NCBI GenBank assembly: GCA_020796225.1
Contig: CM036753.1
Coordinates: 69,927,865-69,991,864 of the forward strand
Length of the DNA: 64,000 nt
Direction of reading: 5' to 3'
Source: Arion vulgaris
Lineage: Eukaryota; Mollusca; Gastropoda; Stylommatophora; Arionidae
Below are positions 32,659 through 44,365 of this stretch, piece after piece (positions within the stretch are counted from its first letter, which is position 1; every line of letters starts with the position of its first letter). Below the pieces are notes generated by a model that was not told the origin of the DNA, made no database searches, and was given only the letters and a program-made list of their open reading frames with translations. Both the position numbers and the translations under genes were made by a program.

Positions 32659-33087
32659 TCAGGGATCTATGTGGCGTAGAGTTTAAGTGCTCGTTTCTCG
32701 TGCCAAAGGTAAAAGGTTCGTTCCATCGTGGAGCCATCAGGATATTTTCCCTGATCTCAGTGTAGGTGAGATCGAGTTCCTAGTCTTATCGGAGGCGGAC
32801 GATAAAAAGTAAGTCCAGTTTTCAATTTGAACACGTAAAAGAACCATTGGAAGTTCAAAATCGAAAAGAGCAGGCTTGAAGGCTGCTGCCTGGGCAAAAT
32901 TTATTAGAAAAGATTAAAAATAAAAACCTACAAAAATATCTTCATCTTCTAAATTATATTGGGGATCCTCGCCAGTACTACGGAGTTCATGCACTGTTGC
33001 TGAGATCTTCCTGTGTAAGAAATAGATCAGAGAGCACATAGTTACTTACCGAAGTGCAATGATGATGGTCCTATCAATCAATCAATC
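32659..33087 (+). mobile_element. SINE-A copy, full length, with 14-bp target duplication
   Basis: tRNA-like head TGGCGTAGAG and GGTTCGTTCC, full body and (ATCA)n tail. The direct repeat aatccagcattgaa flanks it at 32645-32658 and 33088-33101. Confidence 0.93.
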
Positions 33088-33261
33088 AATCCAGCATTGA
33101 AACATCAATTTGTTTTATAGTTATAGTACAGTTAACTATTTTCATACACTGAATATTACTGATTTCTGACTACAATTGTTTTATGATACCAGGGTTTTAT
33201 CACGTACAGATTTTGTATTTATGTTGTTTGTCATACAGATTGTTCTTCTTCTTCTTCTGCG

Positions 33262-33712
33262 TTTTCACTAGACTGGAATTTCGGATTCTCTAATAAAGGC
33301 CGAGAAACATGGAGAGCAACTAAAACAACAGCGCATAAATTGCAAACATTCATCAACTGGTGTCTGCGCAGAATAGAGGGAATAAGATGGTATGATATGG
33401 TCACAAATGAGGAACTTATGGAGAGAACAAGACAGATTCCAGTGAACGAACAGGTTTAAAAAGACGCTGGCGCTGGATAGGACACACTTTGCGAAAACCG
33501 GAGGAAAATATAACAAGAAGGGTCCTTGCCTGGAACCCGCAGGGACAGCGAAAGAATAGGAGGCCGAGAAATACATGGAGATGAGATTTGGAGGCGAAGA
33601 TTAACAATATAAAGAAGAACTGGCGGAGCTGCAGGAGATAGCTAGAGATAGGAAGACTTGGCATGAGTTGGTTGAGGGCCTATGCCACAACCCGGGGTAA
33701 AAGGCAAAGAGA
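33262..33712 (+). pseudogene. L-RT LINE C-terminal region
   Basis: Across frames: [60 protein letters not shown] and NWRSCRR, the basic C-terminus after RT. It contains an in-frame TAA before KRRWRW and a TGA after NTWR. It abuts a LINE on the opposite strand. Confidence 0.82.
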
Positions 33713-34512
33713 GAAAGAGAGAATAAAGGCCGCCGTCTGCATCAGATTGTCAGCCACGCCATACAGTTTGTATTGGACGCTGGTGAAAGTGGGCCACCCC
33801 TTTCTTCTCATGTCTGCATACTTGGGACAGTTATGTAGGATATGCTTGATTGTCATACTCGCCAAGCCGCAGGGACACATGCCGTTGGTGCCTATCTTGA
33901 ATCTAGTGTATATGTGGTGTCTCATTCTCGTGTGACCCGTCCGGAGGCGAAGTATGACAGTCTGATCCCTTCTGGACAGTTTTAATATGCATCGTCCTTG
34001 TTGTGCTTTGGGTGTTCTTCATTCAATTCGCTTTGTAGTGCCCTCTGGCGATGCATTTTGCTTCTTCGTAGCTGACCAGGTTGTCATCTTGGAGCATTCC
34101 TACTCCCTCTTTATCCAGTCTGTCAGCATCTTCATTCCACTTGAGCTTGCAGTATGAGGGCATCCATTAGATTATTACACTTTAGGAGTCATGGAACAAC
34201 TGGGCTAAGGTTGACCTGAGATCACTTAGTTCGATGTTCCTTTCAGATCTTAGTGCTAAGATAGCAGACAATGCGTCTGTCAAAAGTACTATTTTTCCAT
34301 GTAATTTGTCATATGTTGAATTGCCATTTTTGCAGTTTCATTGAAGGCCTCTACATCAGCCCTGAAATTGATTGAGAACTTGCCAGTGACCAGAGCTAAG
34401 ACTAGATCTACTCCATTTTTTAGTCTGAGAACAACTCCCCCTCCTCCATTGTGAGTGACATCTGTAGCCGAGCCACCCGTCTATGCATGTGCCCATGAGT
34501 CCAATGGGTAGT
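33713..34512 (-). pseudogene. L-RH LINE remnant, RNase H region
   Basis: On the minus strand GSATDVTHNGGGGVVLRLKN begins the RNase H domain, LLTDALSAILALRSERNI is the second acidic box, and WNEDADRLDKEGVGML is the last. A C-terminal part with CPCGLASMTIKHILHNCPKY follows. Frame breaks separate the parts. Confidence 0.82.
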
Positions 34513-34519
34513 TTTCGTC

Positions 34520-35125
34520 AGAGACGAAGTGTCTATGAAGAATGCTGGGAGTATCAAGACAGATTCCAAAAATGAAGACATCAGGAAAAATTGGGTACAA
34601 CATCAGTACTGAACTTCATCAAGAAACAACAAATTAAATGGTTCGGGGACATGAGCAGATTACTAACGGACAGTGCTCATCAAAGAGCTATGCTACTTCG
34701 AAATAGTGGATACAAAGCGAGACATAAGCAGATTATCAGCAGAAAGTGCTCATCAAAGAGCCATGCTACTTCGAAATAGTGGATACAAAGCGAGACATAA
34801 GCAGATTACCAGAAGAAAGTGCATCAAAGAGCTATGCTACTTCGAAATAATGGATACAAAGCGAGACATAAGCAGATTACCAGCAGAAAGTGCTCATCAA
34901 AGAGCTATGCTACTTCGAAATAATGGATACAAAGCGAGACATAAGCAGATTACCAGCAGAAAGTGCTCATCAAAGAGCTATGCTAATTCGAAATAGTGGA
35001 TACAAAGCAAAAGGAAGGTGGATCTCATAAATAACAGAGGCGGAGAAAAACACTATTGTTGACGCTCACTTAAAAGTCCGTTCTAGAAATCTCTTCTTAT
35101 CCTGACACTGTGAGGCAACACATGA
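34520..35125 (+). pseudogene. L-RT LINE fragment with internal 73-bp expansion
   Basis: Opens like the 15886 copy ([20 protein letters not shown]), then a 73-bp piece (acataagcagattac...gctcatcaaagagc...tggatacaaagcg) is repeated about five times from 34645 to 35010. The normal 3' end (aacagaggcggagaaaaaca, tctagaaatctcttcttatc) closes it. Confidence 0.88.
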
Positions 35126-35484
35126 TTAAAGAAGAAAAAAAAGGAAGAAGAACCAAACAGATACAACATACTATTTTATATACTATTATGTTACTATTTA
35201 TAGTTGCGTTAAAAACTTGGAAATAAAATGCTCTAAGCGAAACACCCCTATAGTGGCTGGTGATGTGATTGACGCACATATGTAAGCCGTATAGTGGTTA
35301 GTGGTATCGATTTAGTTAAAAATACGTATCTTCTTCCAAATAATCATTTGCATTCTTAAGTTTCCGAAAACCCACTTTCATATTCTTGGGTGATATGGAC
35401 GAGGATAGTAATATTGCAGTATTACAACAGCAAGAATAATAAACAATGAAATATAAAGCGACAACAATTGATGTTTAGTCCATA

Positions 35485-36308
35485 GTTAGTTAGTTAGTTA
35501 GTTTGTTCCTTTCGTGCCAAAGGCGGCACATAGGGCAGCGGTTTTAGATCTCCATGTGATACGGTTCTTTGCTAGCAGTTGGAGATATTGTATGGTTTTA
35601 CATCCCAATGGTTTACTTTCTTGTTGGATGGTTCTTCGAAGAGTGATCTTTGGTCTTCCACGTTGTCTTTTCCCAACTGGTGACCACATAAGGACTTGTC
35701 GATTTAGTCTCTTTTCGTCTGATCTAAGAACATGACCTAAATATTTCCACCTTCGTTTCCTTATAATATTTGATATGGGTTGTTGGTGTGTTCTATCTCT
35801 CACTGTGTTGTTAGAAACGAAATCACCCCATTTGACTTTTAATAATTTTCTGAGACATTTATTCTCAAAGCTGTCCAGTTTCTTATCAATTTTCTTTGTT
35901 GATTTCCAACTTTCATAACCGTAGGTCAGTACAGGAATCACACATGACCTAAATAATTTAACTTTTGTGCATATACTAAGGTCTTGAGATTGCCAGATAT
36001 TTGTTAATTTAGTGAAGGCACTAGCTGCTATAGCAATACGAGAGTTTATTTCTTTCATCGTGTCTCCGTTGTTTGATACTTTACTACCCAAATATGTAAA
36101 ATGTTCAACTTTCTCCAGTGTTTGACCATTTATTACGATGTTGTCTGTCGAGTTTGTGAGGTCCATAATTTTGGTCTTGGCAGAATTAATCTGGAGACCA
36201 ACCTGTTCTGCAAGTGTGCAAAGATTGCTCGTTAGTTTGTGGGTTGCTTGTGTGGTTGAATTCAATATGGCCACGTCATCGGCAAAGTCAAGATCAACTA
36301 TTCCATAA
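35485..36308 (-). CDS. L-RT2 LINE insertion with intact 3' reverse transcriptase frame
   Basis: The minus strand reads DLDFADDVAILNSTTQATHK, where the FADD box supplies two catalytic aspartates. An open frame to the stop follows: VGLQINSAKTKIMDL, YLGSKVSNNG, RSCVIPVLTYGYESW, RRWKYLGHVLRSDEKRLNRQ and GKRQRGRPKITLRR. It ends in (AACT)n. The 12-bp duplication gtttagtccata (35473-35484, 36309-36320) marks a 5'-truncated insertion. The upstream RT and endonuclease are absent, so it is not autonomous, but the uninterrupted frame suggests youth. Confidence 0.9.
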
Positions 36309-36320
36309 GTTTAGTCCATA

Positions 36321-38029
36321 AACCTTCACAAAGAAAACATATACACGAAATACTTTTTAAAAAATAAATCATAGAACTAAAATGTCACTGCCCTATTTCA
36401 CATTCTTCAAATATTCAGAACACAGTTGTGACTAATAAAACTAATGCTTGATTTCCTCTAACCCATACCTCACAAGAAAAAAAAAGCGTACATTTTTCAG
36501 AATCCTGCACCACAAGTTTATCATAAACTAACCATAAAGATAATTTTAGCCACTTAAATGCAAGGATATATTTATCGTTTTTATTATCAGAGTCGTAATA
36601 ATTGTTCCGCTTCCTGTTTTCATGTCAATCACTATTTTTTTTAGTTGTCTAACTTCGTGCATATAATGAACAGGTTCCAAGTTAGCAGGTCAGTTAGTAT
36701 CTATTTTATTTTTATATTTTGCCCAGTTTTTCATACTAAAAAATTGTCTTAAAGCGAAGAATTAACTTAATTACACCGAGATTGTTTACCATATGGCTCG
36801 CATAAATAGCATGTCACCTGCTAAGAGTATTGCACAAGGCAAAGAACCTCGCAGTTTCAATCATAGTGATAGTCATCTCCGGACGAAAAGGCAGCTGTGA
36901 ACAGAACGAGGAGGTTCAGATTAATACAACATTTAGAAAACAAGAGAAACTTCTTGGAATCTTCCCCACAGAGAATCCTTTTTATTTCTCATACTATAGA
37001 CATTAAATATTATAGCTCTTATGTTACTCTCAACATTCTTCATTTATTATGACCCTTTGTTTGCTTATATTTATTACTTCCCTTATCATTCTCTCGAAAG
37101 AGTGTCTACAAATTTCACATAAAACTCACGAATACATTTTTTAGCAGAAACCACCAGAATGAAAGATCATTTCAACATTATTTTGTATTTAATAAATTTG
37201 CTAATAGCAATAACATATTGGTCATACAACCCCCGCTGATACAGACATAGTCTACATTGTTGGGATTTCTTAAAGTCTATAATTAGAAACGATATCAGTG
37301 TCTTGGCGAATAATTCGGTCGTTCATGTACCTTGTACAGTCGAAGGCTCACATCTTCTTGTCGGTGCTACTAAATCTCAAATAACCACATTGGTTTTCTT
37401 TTAGAAATTCGCAGCAATATAAAAGAAACAAAATATGAGATTCACTAACAAGAGAATGTGCCAATAGATAGGCGCTACATAGACATACGTCAGTCCAAGA
37501 AGATAACATTATGCACAGTCTGAACAGCATTCGATTTCCTGCATTTTCACAACATATATAAGTTCGTCACATGCTACAGATAAAAAAAAAACCCAAACAA
37601 AGCCATTTCCACAGTAACAATACGTGAGAAACACAAAGGTGTGGAATGTGCGGCTCCAGTTGCGGGAGTCGAATTCTCAGACACTGTTTTATGTATTAGG
37701 AATTGCTCAGTCTAAGTCAATGCTATTCTCATCGAGCTGTTCACGTTACTGATAATTGCTCTATACAGCTTACTTGCTTTTATCCAAGGAATGCGTTTAA
37801 CGTTCGGGTGATAAATTCTGAATTTATTCATTTTATTTATGTGATGTGCTCGTATCCGGCTTATTAACAAACTAAACCAAATAACCAGAGGTATTATATT
37901 TTTCATAGCTAAAGGGTGTATCCCGGCTTTCTCACAAAATAAATGCGACATGCAATGGAGAATGTATATATATGAACGTTGTTATGTACACAATGAAGCC
38001 AAATAAACTTGCATTCTTCCAAGATATAC
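36321..38029. other. Unassigned 1.7-kb spacer
   Basis: AT-rich. Only a SINE-C scrap at 36793-36870 (atggctcgcataaatagc, cacctgctaagagtattgca) is recognised. Confidence 0.4.
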
Positions 38030-38135
38030 CGGCGCTTGAGCTCTTGCCGTTTGGCCCAATGCTATGTAAATGGTATCTGTATGTCTTTGTAAGTTGTTGT
38101 TTTGTTCCGCATAATGTGTTCCATTTATCTGGGAA
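38030..38135 (-). pseudogene. L-RH1 LINE 3' fragment
   Basis: The minus strand reads LFPDKWNTLCGTKQQLTKTY and RYHLHSIGPNGKSSSAGI, the C-terminus of the LINE at 47955 and 56271. Confidence 0.78.
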
Positions 38136-38214
38136 TAAATTGGTATACAAATTACACATATTACTTGTTACTACTTGTTTTTGTTTTATCTTTTTTCGAT
38201 CTCTTCTCAAATTC

Positions 38215-39545
38215 TGGAAAAAAATGATCTCTGGAGAGGAGAAAATCGAAAGATGAAAAGAGCATTTTCAACAGTTATTAAATCGCCCAAGTCCGGCCGT
38301 GCTTGCTAATATTGTGGAGGCAGGGGAGGATTTGGACATAGACACTCAACTTATCTCGAAAGCAGATGTAAAAGAGGCCATTAGGGTACATAAGAAGAAT
38401 AAAACACAAGGCAAAGATGGAGTATGAGCAGAAATGCTTGTGGTAGGAAGAAGCAGAAACATCAAGACTACAGTGCAAAATTATAAATGATAGTTGGGAT
38501 AAAGAAATAACTCCAGAAGAATGGAGAATAGGCTCTATTATCATGTTACCAAAGAAAGGAGACTTAGGAAATTGCAACAACTGGAGAGGAGTAACCCTGT
38601 TATCATTAACAAGTAAAATATGAAGTAGAGGGATACTTCAAAGAATGAAAGTAGCACTGGACAACAAAATTAGAATAGAACAAGCAGGTTTCAGGAAAGG
38701 AAAATCATGCATAGACCACATTTTTGCACCTCGACAGATAGTGGAACAAAGCAATGAATGGAATAGTTCCATCTGCATGGTTTTTTGTTGACTTTAAAAA
38801 AGCATTTGATAGCATGCACAGGGAATCGCTATGGAAGATACTCCGTCATTATGGAATACCAATAAAGATGGTCAGTGTAATTAAAGCATTATATACGAAC
38901 TTTCAGTGTCAAGTAGTATGCAATAGTCAGCTGACAGACTGTTTCGAGGTCAATACAGGAGTTAGACAGGGATGTATTCTTTCACCATTCCTGTTTAACC
39001 TTGCCATGGACTGGTTGATGAGAGAAACCATAAAAGATAACAACAGAGGCATTCGATGGACACTTACATAAGTTTTGGAAGATTTGGATTATGCTGATGA
39101 TATTGGTCTTTTGGCCAGCAGAAGCGAGGATGCTAAAAGGAAATTAGATATACTTTCCAGAACAGCTCAAACAATAGGACATAAAATAAATAAAGCGAAA
39201 ACGAAGGTAATGAAAAATAATCATAAATTTGAGAGCCCAATTGTATTACAAAATGAAGTCATAGAGGAAGTCCAGGATTTTGTATACCTGGGAAGTACAG
39301 TATCGAAAGATGGAGATTCAGAAAAGGATATCATCGAAAAAATTAAGAAGGCAAGACAAACTTTTGCGATGTTCAACAAAATTTGGAAAACAAAAGGATA
39401 AAATCTTAGAACAAAACTTAAAATATATAGAAGTAATGTACTTTGAGTGCTATTATACAGTAGTGAATGCTGGAAAATGACCCAACACATAATACACAAG
39501 ATGGAGACATTTCAGAATAAATGTTTAAGAAGAATCCTGCAAAAT
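38215..39545 (+). pseudogene. L-RT3 LINE reverse transcriptase domain
   Basis: Covers most RT boxes in order: an N-terminal KNKTQGKDGV, NWRGVTLLS (read across a frameshift), EQAGFRKGKSCIDH, then WFFVDFKKAFDSMHRESLWK with the first catalytic Asp, GVRQGCILSPFLFNLAMDWL, and DLDYADDIGLLASRSEDAKR with the catalytic Asp pair. It continues INKAKTKVM and VYLGSTVSKDGDSEKDI. Stops at 38427, 39069 and several frameshifts show it is inactive. This is the longest RT region in the window. Confidence 0.9.
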
Positions 39546-39799
39546 TTCTAGCCAAATACATAACAAATGAGGAACTTTCGAAACGAACAGACTGTGCATC
39601 CTTGGAGACCATCATTAAGTCTCTCTGAGTATTACATGTCCTATCCATTTCCAACGTCTCTTTTTGGATTTTGCACTTTCGACTCCAGGTTAATAAATTT
39701 CCTAGCAACTTTATCTGATGGGGCAAGTTTCCTGAGCTTGATTTCAGATTTCAGAGGTTTGTGTCAGTTGATGTGACAAAGGGTTCAATGTCACGAGCT
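39546..39799. other. Spacer with a possible LINE scrap
   Basis: Weak LINE-like wording on the minus strand (ETLEMDRTCNTQRDLMM) near 39600-39735; not convincing alone. Confidence 0.3.
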
Positions 39800-40575
39800 T
39801 GACACTCTTCTCCTCCAGAGAAGACATTGTTATGATTCTATTACACACAAAGGTATGTGCAAGATAAAGGGGTTAAATACTTTATCAAGCAAAGGACTGA
39901 GTGTGAATATTAAGAAGACAGAAGTTATCATCATATCAAAAAGCAGACTCGACAAAATGCACCATCACAGTAAATGGAACGGAGCTAAGACAAGTACAGC
40001 AATTTAAATACCTCGGAGCCCTGGTAACATCAGATGGCAGATGTAAATCAGAAATAAAGAGCAGAATATGGCAGGCCACAGCAGCATTTCAAAAAATAAG
40101 AAGCATTATCTGCAACAAGTAATTGTCAATTGATATCAGAATGAGAGTTTTACAGTGCTACATATAACCAATACTGACATACGGATGAGAGTCATGGGCA
40201 ATAAACAAACAGATCGAACAATCTCTGAGGGTCACATAGATGTGGTTTTATAGAAGAATGATGAGAATCTCATGGACTGCTAAAATGACTAATGTGGAGG
40301 TGTTGAATGAAGTCAAGACACAGAGAAAGCTTATCAATATAAGAAAGAGGCGGCATCATTTTTCGAGCATGTGTTGAGAAAGGGAGGTTTAGAACACATT
40401 GTAACAACTGGTAAAATCGAGAGGAAACGAGACAGAGGAAGACAGAGACAATTTTGGATAGCCTGATTTCATGGCACGGAAGAGCGTCAACATCTGAGAT
40501 GATAGCAAACACCAGAGATTTGTGGTGACCCATGATCGCCTACGCTGACCTGCACGGCACCTGATGATGATAATG
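39800..40575 (+). pseudogene. L-RT4 LINE 3' region with GAT tail
   Basis: NTLSSKGLSVNIKKTEVII, then TVNGTELRQVQQFKYLGAL in another frame, SEIKSRIWQATAAFQKIR, FFEHVLRKGGLEHIVTTGKI and ERKRDRGRQRQFW. It ends with tgatgatgataatgat. At least four frame changes. Confidence 0.82.
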
Positions 40576-40579
40576 ATAC

Positions 40580-40662
40580 TGAAGTGGCCAGTATACTGGA
40601 TTTGAATAATCTTAATAAATAATGGTAGCCAATATATCGGCTTAGAAGGTCGAAGGGGTTAA
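40580..40662. mobile_element. piggyBac-like MITE, right-end fragment
   Basis: ccagtatact, gtagccaatatatcggctta and gaaggtcgaaggggttaa match the right part of 31579-31712 in order. Confidence 0.55.
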
Positions 40663-40716
40663 AAATAACATTTTTTTAAATAGTTTCTTCTCGTCTGTTA
40701 TCTCTTGAGAGAGTGT

Positions 40717-41186
40717 CTTCATTATTACTTTGATTTCTAATACCATTAGTATTCCATTCTCTAGCACAGAGTAATGTATTGCTCTCCGTAGCACCGGCTA
40801 GGGTCCCCAATGTAATTTTGAAGATGGTGAAGACATTTTGGGGGAATTTTTTTAATCTTTTCTAATGAATTTTGCATGGGCAGCGGCTTTCCAGCCTTCT
40901 CTTCTCGATTTTGAACTGCTAATGGTTCTTTTACTTGCTCAAATTGAACACGGGACCTATGTTTTATCGTCAGTCTCCGGAAGGACTAGGAACTCGATCT
41001 CACCTACACTTAGATCATAGATCTCTGGAAAAAATATCCAGATAGCTCCAGGAGGGAGCGAACCTGGTACGTTTGGTACGAGAGACGAGTACCTAACCTC
41101 TACGCCACAGAGACAACGTACCTTCATCATTCCATTGATGTCTAATACCATTGGTATTCAATTCTCTAAGACAGAGTAATGTATTG
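40717..41186. repeat. SINE-A flanked by a 65-bp imperfect direct repeat
   Basis: 40717-40781 and 41122-41186 are both 65 bases and differ at about 8 positions. Between them, 40782-41121 is a minus-strand SINE-A with tRNA head (TGGCGTAGAGG, GGTTCGCTCCC) but lacking its tail. Confidence 0.88.
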
Positions 41187-41576
41187 CCGTTTTCATTATG
41201 CATAACAATGTCCCTGGCCAATGCTACATGGGCGATCAGGTACTAATAAACTATAGAAGTGTAACAGTAATCTTGATATTAAGAGCAATGTTCCTGAAGA
41301 CAGGACCACTTAGTGTTAAAACACGAGACACGTGGAGGCGAAGTGGTTGACAGAATCCTGGCACAGGTGTCGCTTGCATATAAACGGTTACCACCATGAG
41401 GTTTATTTTACAAGTGTTATGTTCACTGGTGGTCCTGACATAGTGTCTGGAGAATGCCAATTCGTGAATGCTTTTGGTACAGTTCATGTGTCTTGTCAGG
41501 CGCCACTATCGGCATGAATAAAGTGGGTTTTTTGTTGTTGTCTAGATAATCGAAGTCAGCAATTATCCCACCCGTG

Positions 41577-41806
41577 TGTTGTCGGGGTTTGCAAGAGGAG
41601 CAAAAGAATAGTAACACTTCAATAGAAACAAACCTACAAGACAAACTATAGGGGACCGGTGAAGACCCCAAGCGCACCGCCTTGTTTATGACACATACCG
41701 GAGTAGTCGCATAGCAGAAGTTGATCGCAGAAGAAGAAAAGTAACACTGCTACCTACAATGCATGCCATAAAAGGCGACTGAAATAGGGGCCTAGGGAAG
41801 CTACCA
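41577..41806 (+). mobile_element. SINE-E copy split by a 121-bp LINE end
   Basis: 41577-41618 and 41740-41806 are consecutive parts of SINE-E. Between them 41619-41739 is flanked by agtaacact (41610-41618, 41740-41748). Confidence 0.85.
41619..41739 (+). pseudogene. 121-bp 5'-truncated RNase H LINE end, GAA-tailed
   Basis: Reads across frames DKLYGGPVKTPSAPPCLFMT and THTGVV-stop, then gatcgcagaagaagaaa. This matches the KLWG...T.....T...V ending of the 17060 family. Confidence 0.7.
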
Positions 41807-42001
41807 TCTGCACACTCTGATATACGAAATAGTGCTTTCCAATCTACACTTTCTGATATATGAAATAGAGCTTTGGTTCTTGACATACGAAAGCTAGCCT
41901 ACTATATATTTTTTTTATTAAGATACACTTCGGAAAAATTATTATTCTAAAAAACATAACAGCACCTAAATCCGGATTATAGTATATGTATACTATGAGG
42001 T

Positions 42002-42699
42002 CATCAAAAGTTGGACTGCAGATAAGCTATGAAAAAACAAATATAATGAAGACAACTATGGCAAGTAATGCAGATATCACACTGGATAAAAACAGAGCAG
42101 TTCATCTATTTAGGTAGCAATGTTGATTGCACAGGAAATGTTAAAAAGAAATTATGATACGAATTTGCAAGCAACATCAGCTGTTAAAAGTCTAAATAAA
42201 ATATGGAACTGTAAGTTATTTAGTATTAAAACTAAATTACGAATTTTCAATTCAAATGTTGTATCAATCCTAACATATGCCAGCGAGAGTTGGAAAATGA
42301 CTAAAGATATAGAAAGCAAGTTGAATGCATTTGAAAATAGATGTCTGCGAAAAATAATGAATATAAAATGGAACGAATTCAGAAGAAGTGATAAAATCTG
42401 GTCAACCACTATTGACAACTGTTATAAGAAAGAGAAGATGGAGATATGTTGGGCACACCTTGAGGAGAAATGATCAACGAATATCAAAGCAGGCATTGAA
42501 GTGGGATGCAAAGGGTTCAAGAAAGAGAGGTCGACCTAAAGAGACTCTGAAACGAACTTTGCTGAGAGAGGCAGAAAATATCGGTCTCAGTTCCAAGGAG
42601 GAGATTGAGCGAGTTGCCCAGGATAGAGCGGTATGGAGAAATTACTTGCAGGCCTTATGTAACGTATAACGGTACGAGAGGAATTATTATATTATTATG
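42002..42699 (+). pseudogene. L-RT1 LINE insertion, 5'-truncated
   Basis: Codes, with two or three frame changes, QISYEKTNIMKTTM, then FNSNVVSILTYASESWKMTK and SKLNAFENRCLRKIMNIKWN, and [20 protein letters not shown] to [12 protein letters not shown]. (ATT)n tail. 9-bp duplication ctatgaggt at 41993-42001 and 42700-42708. Confidence 0.9.
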
Positions 42700-42924
42700 C
42701 TATGAGGTGTTGGCGGATCACGTTTATCAAATTAGATTATCTGTGCTTTGAGGTGTTCATCCCTGCTATTGTTCTGACTTAAATATGTAACGGGAACTAT
42801 ATGCATATGTAAACGAGAGATTGGGTGTTGTGGTGATCATCACGCTGGCCGCTTTTACTTCTCATTACTTATCCTGGTACCCAATTGTGGCAGAGTCGGC
42901 ATGAAAGACGTTACGGTCAGGTAA

Positions 42925-43010
42925 ATATTCTATGTCGACTGTTGAATTGAACCCGTACCACTAGCCTAAGAAAGGAGTTCACTAACAACTGCGCTACTGC
43001 GGATCTCTAC
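42925..43010 (-). mobile_element. tRNA-like SINE head
   Basis: Minus strand AGTAGCGCAGTTG and GGGTTCAATTC boxes; no tRNA fold across the acceptor stem. Confidence 0.5.
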
Positions 43011-43058
43011 ATGTGTATGTATTTTGCAATATTACTGGTTTGTATTTTCTCTAATATG

Positions 43059-43223
43059 CAGTGGCGGCTCGTCATTAAGAGCCTACGGGGCCAGGCCCCA
43101 CCAAAATTAATGTGTAAAGTGTATTTTTTAAAATAAATTAACATATAATCTAAAACAAAACCATGATTTTTCCGAAAATGTTTGTCTGGCCCCACCAACA
43201 AATATGATCACGAGCCGCCACTG
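43059..43223. mobile_element. hAT-type MITE, young copy
   Basis: Perfect 14-base inverted ends CAGTGGCGGCTCGT / ACGAGCCGCCACTG and a perfect 8-bp duplication ctaatatg at 43051-43058 and 43224-43231. Confidence 0.95.
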
Positions 43224-43342
43224 CTAATATGTTACATTGGAAGTTGAAGATATGACTAATTTTTGTCTTTCATAGATTTCGTGGTCCATATGTTAGGAAG
43301 AAATAATAAGCTTACCTCCCGTTACTACGTATTGGCCCATGT

Positions 43343-43577
43343 GGTGCCAGGGCCCGCAAGAGAGGCAAAGAATAGTACCACTGCGACATACAATGGATGT
43401 CGTAAAAGACGACTGAAGTAGGGGCCCTAGTAAATAAAAAGGGTCGCAGAAACCGAATATGTTGACCTACTTGTAGGTGCATAACTAGCACGACGTACAT
43501 TCGCTCTTAGGCTCAGATCACATACAGATCACACAGAGTGATTAACAAGTGGCCGATATGAAGAGTTCAAAGAAGAC
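43343..43577 (+). mobile_element. SINE-E copy
   Basis: From ccatgtggtgccagggcccg to gagttcaaagaagac, with a 15-base deletion after aagtaggggccc. Confidence 0.82.
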
Positions 43578-43689
43578 TAAACTAAATATGATTTTATGCA
43601 AGTATTAAGAAATCCATGATACCAAGAATATTAGTATGTAACCAAGTAGAAACAGAAACTAACATTGTTATATAGCTTAAACTGCAGTA

Positions 43690-43935
43690 ACGCAATGTAC
43701 ATTTACTTCTTCTTCTCGTTCGCTGTTCAATGTCTGCAGTCTACACAATGAGTCTGATTTTCAGGATGTAAGTTGTGTTTGTTAGCTCATCAGCAAGGTT
43801 TCCAAGCAGCTTTACGTGGATATTTGTATCTGTTGGACAGTGCTCTTTCTGCAATTGATTCTTCGTGTGACAATTTTGCAGGATGTGTTCGGCTGTCTGT
43901 TCACTTATACGTGTGGATGAAGGCACCAGTCTTAG
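43690..43935 (-). pseudogene. RNase H LINE C-terminus with GAA tail
   Basis: The minus strand is open: SSTRISEQTAEHILQNCHTK, HCPTDTNIHVKLLGNLADEL and TNTTYILKIRLIV-stop, then cagcgaacgagaagaagaag. Confidence 0.82.
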
Positions 43936-44279
43936 TCTGTGTAGATTATTGTTCGGTCTATTGTGTAATCGAGTCCCCCGGGCTTAAAGGAAGACACGAG
44001 CATATTCTTCCTCAAGAACAGGTGCTGAAGACGGAGGTACTGAGCCAAGAGGCGCACCAACAACAAAGGCCCCACGCAATCCGCATATAGTTAACTGTAT
44101 AGTGTAACACTGCGATACAACTATTTACAATTAAAGAGTGCAGTAAAACTATTTAGGAGGAAAGACTAGTAAAACTATATGCAAAGGAAGACTGCAGTAA
44201 AAATATCTGACAATATCCTTTGTTTGATAAAGACTTTTTGGTCGAAACGTAGCTGTATCTCAGCTTTTCCTTCTTTGCT

Positions 44280-44365
44280 TTGTACATGTGACTCGGTCCT
44301 AATTCGAACCCACAAGTTTCAGAACGTAAGGCAAACGTCTTAACCACTTCGCCATAGAGACGCAT
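44280..44365 (-). mobile_element. tRNA-headed SINE fragment
   Basis: Minus strand TGGCGAAGTGG and GGGTTCGAATTAGG boxes, then gagtcacatgtacaaagc, which matches the body that seeded the 60-bp array at 60776. Confidence 0.7.
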
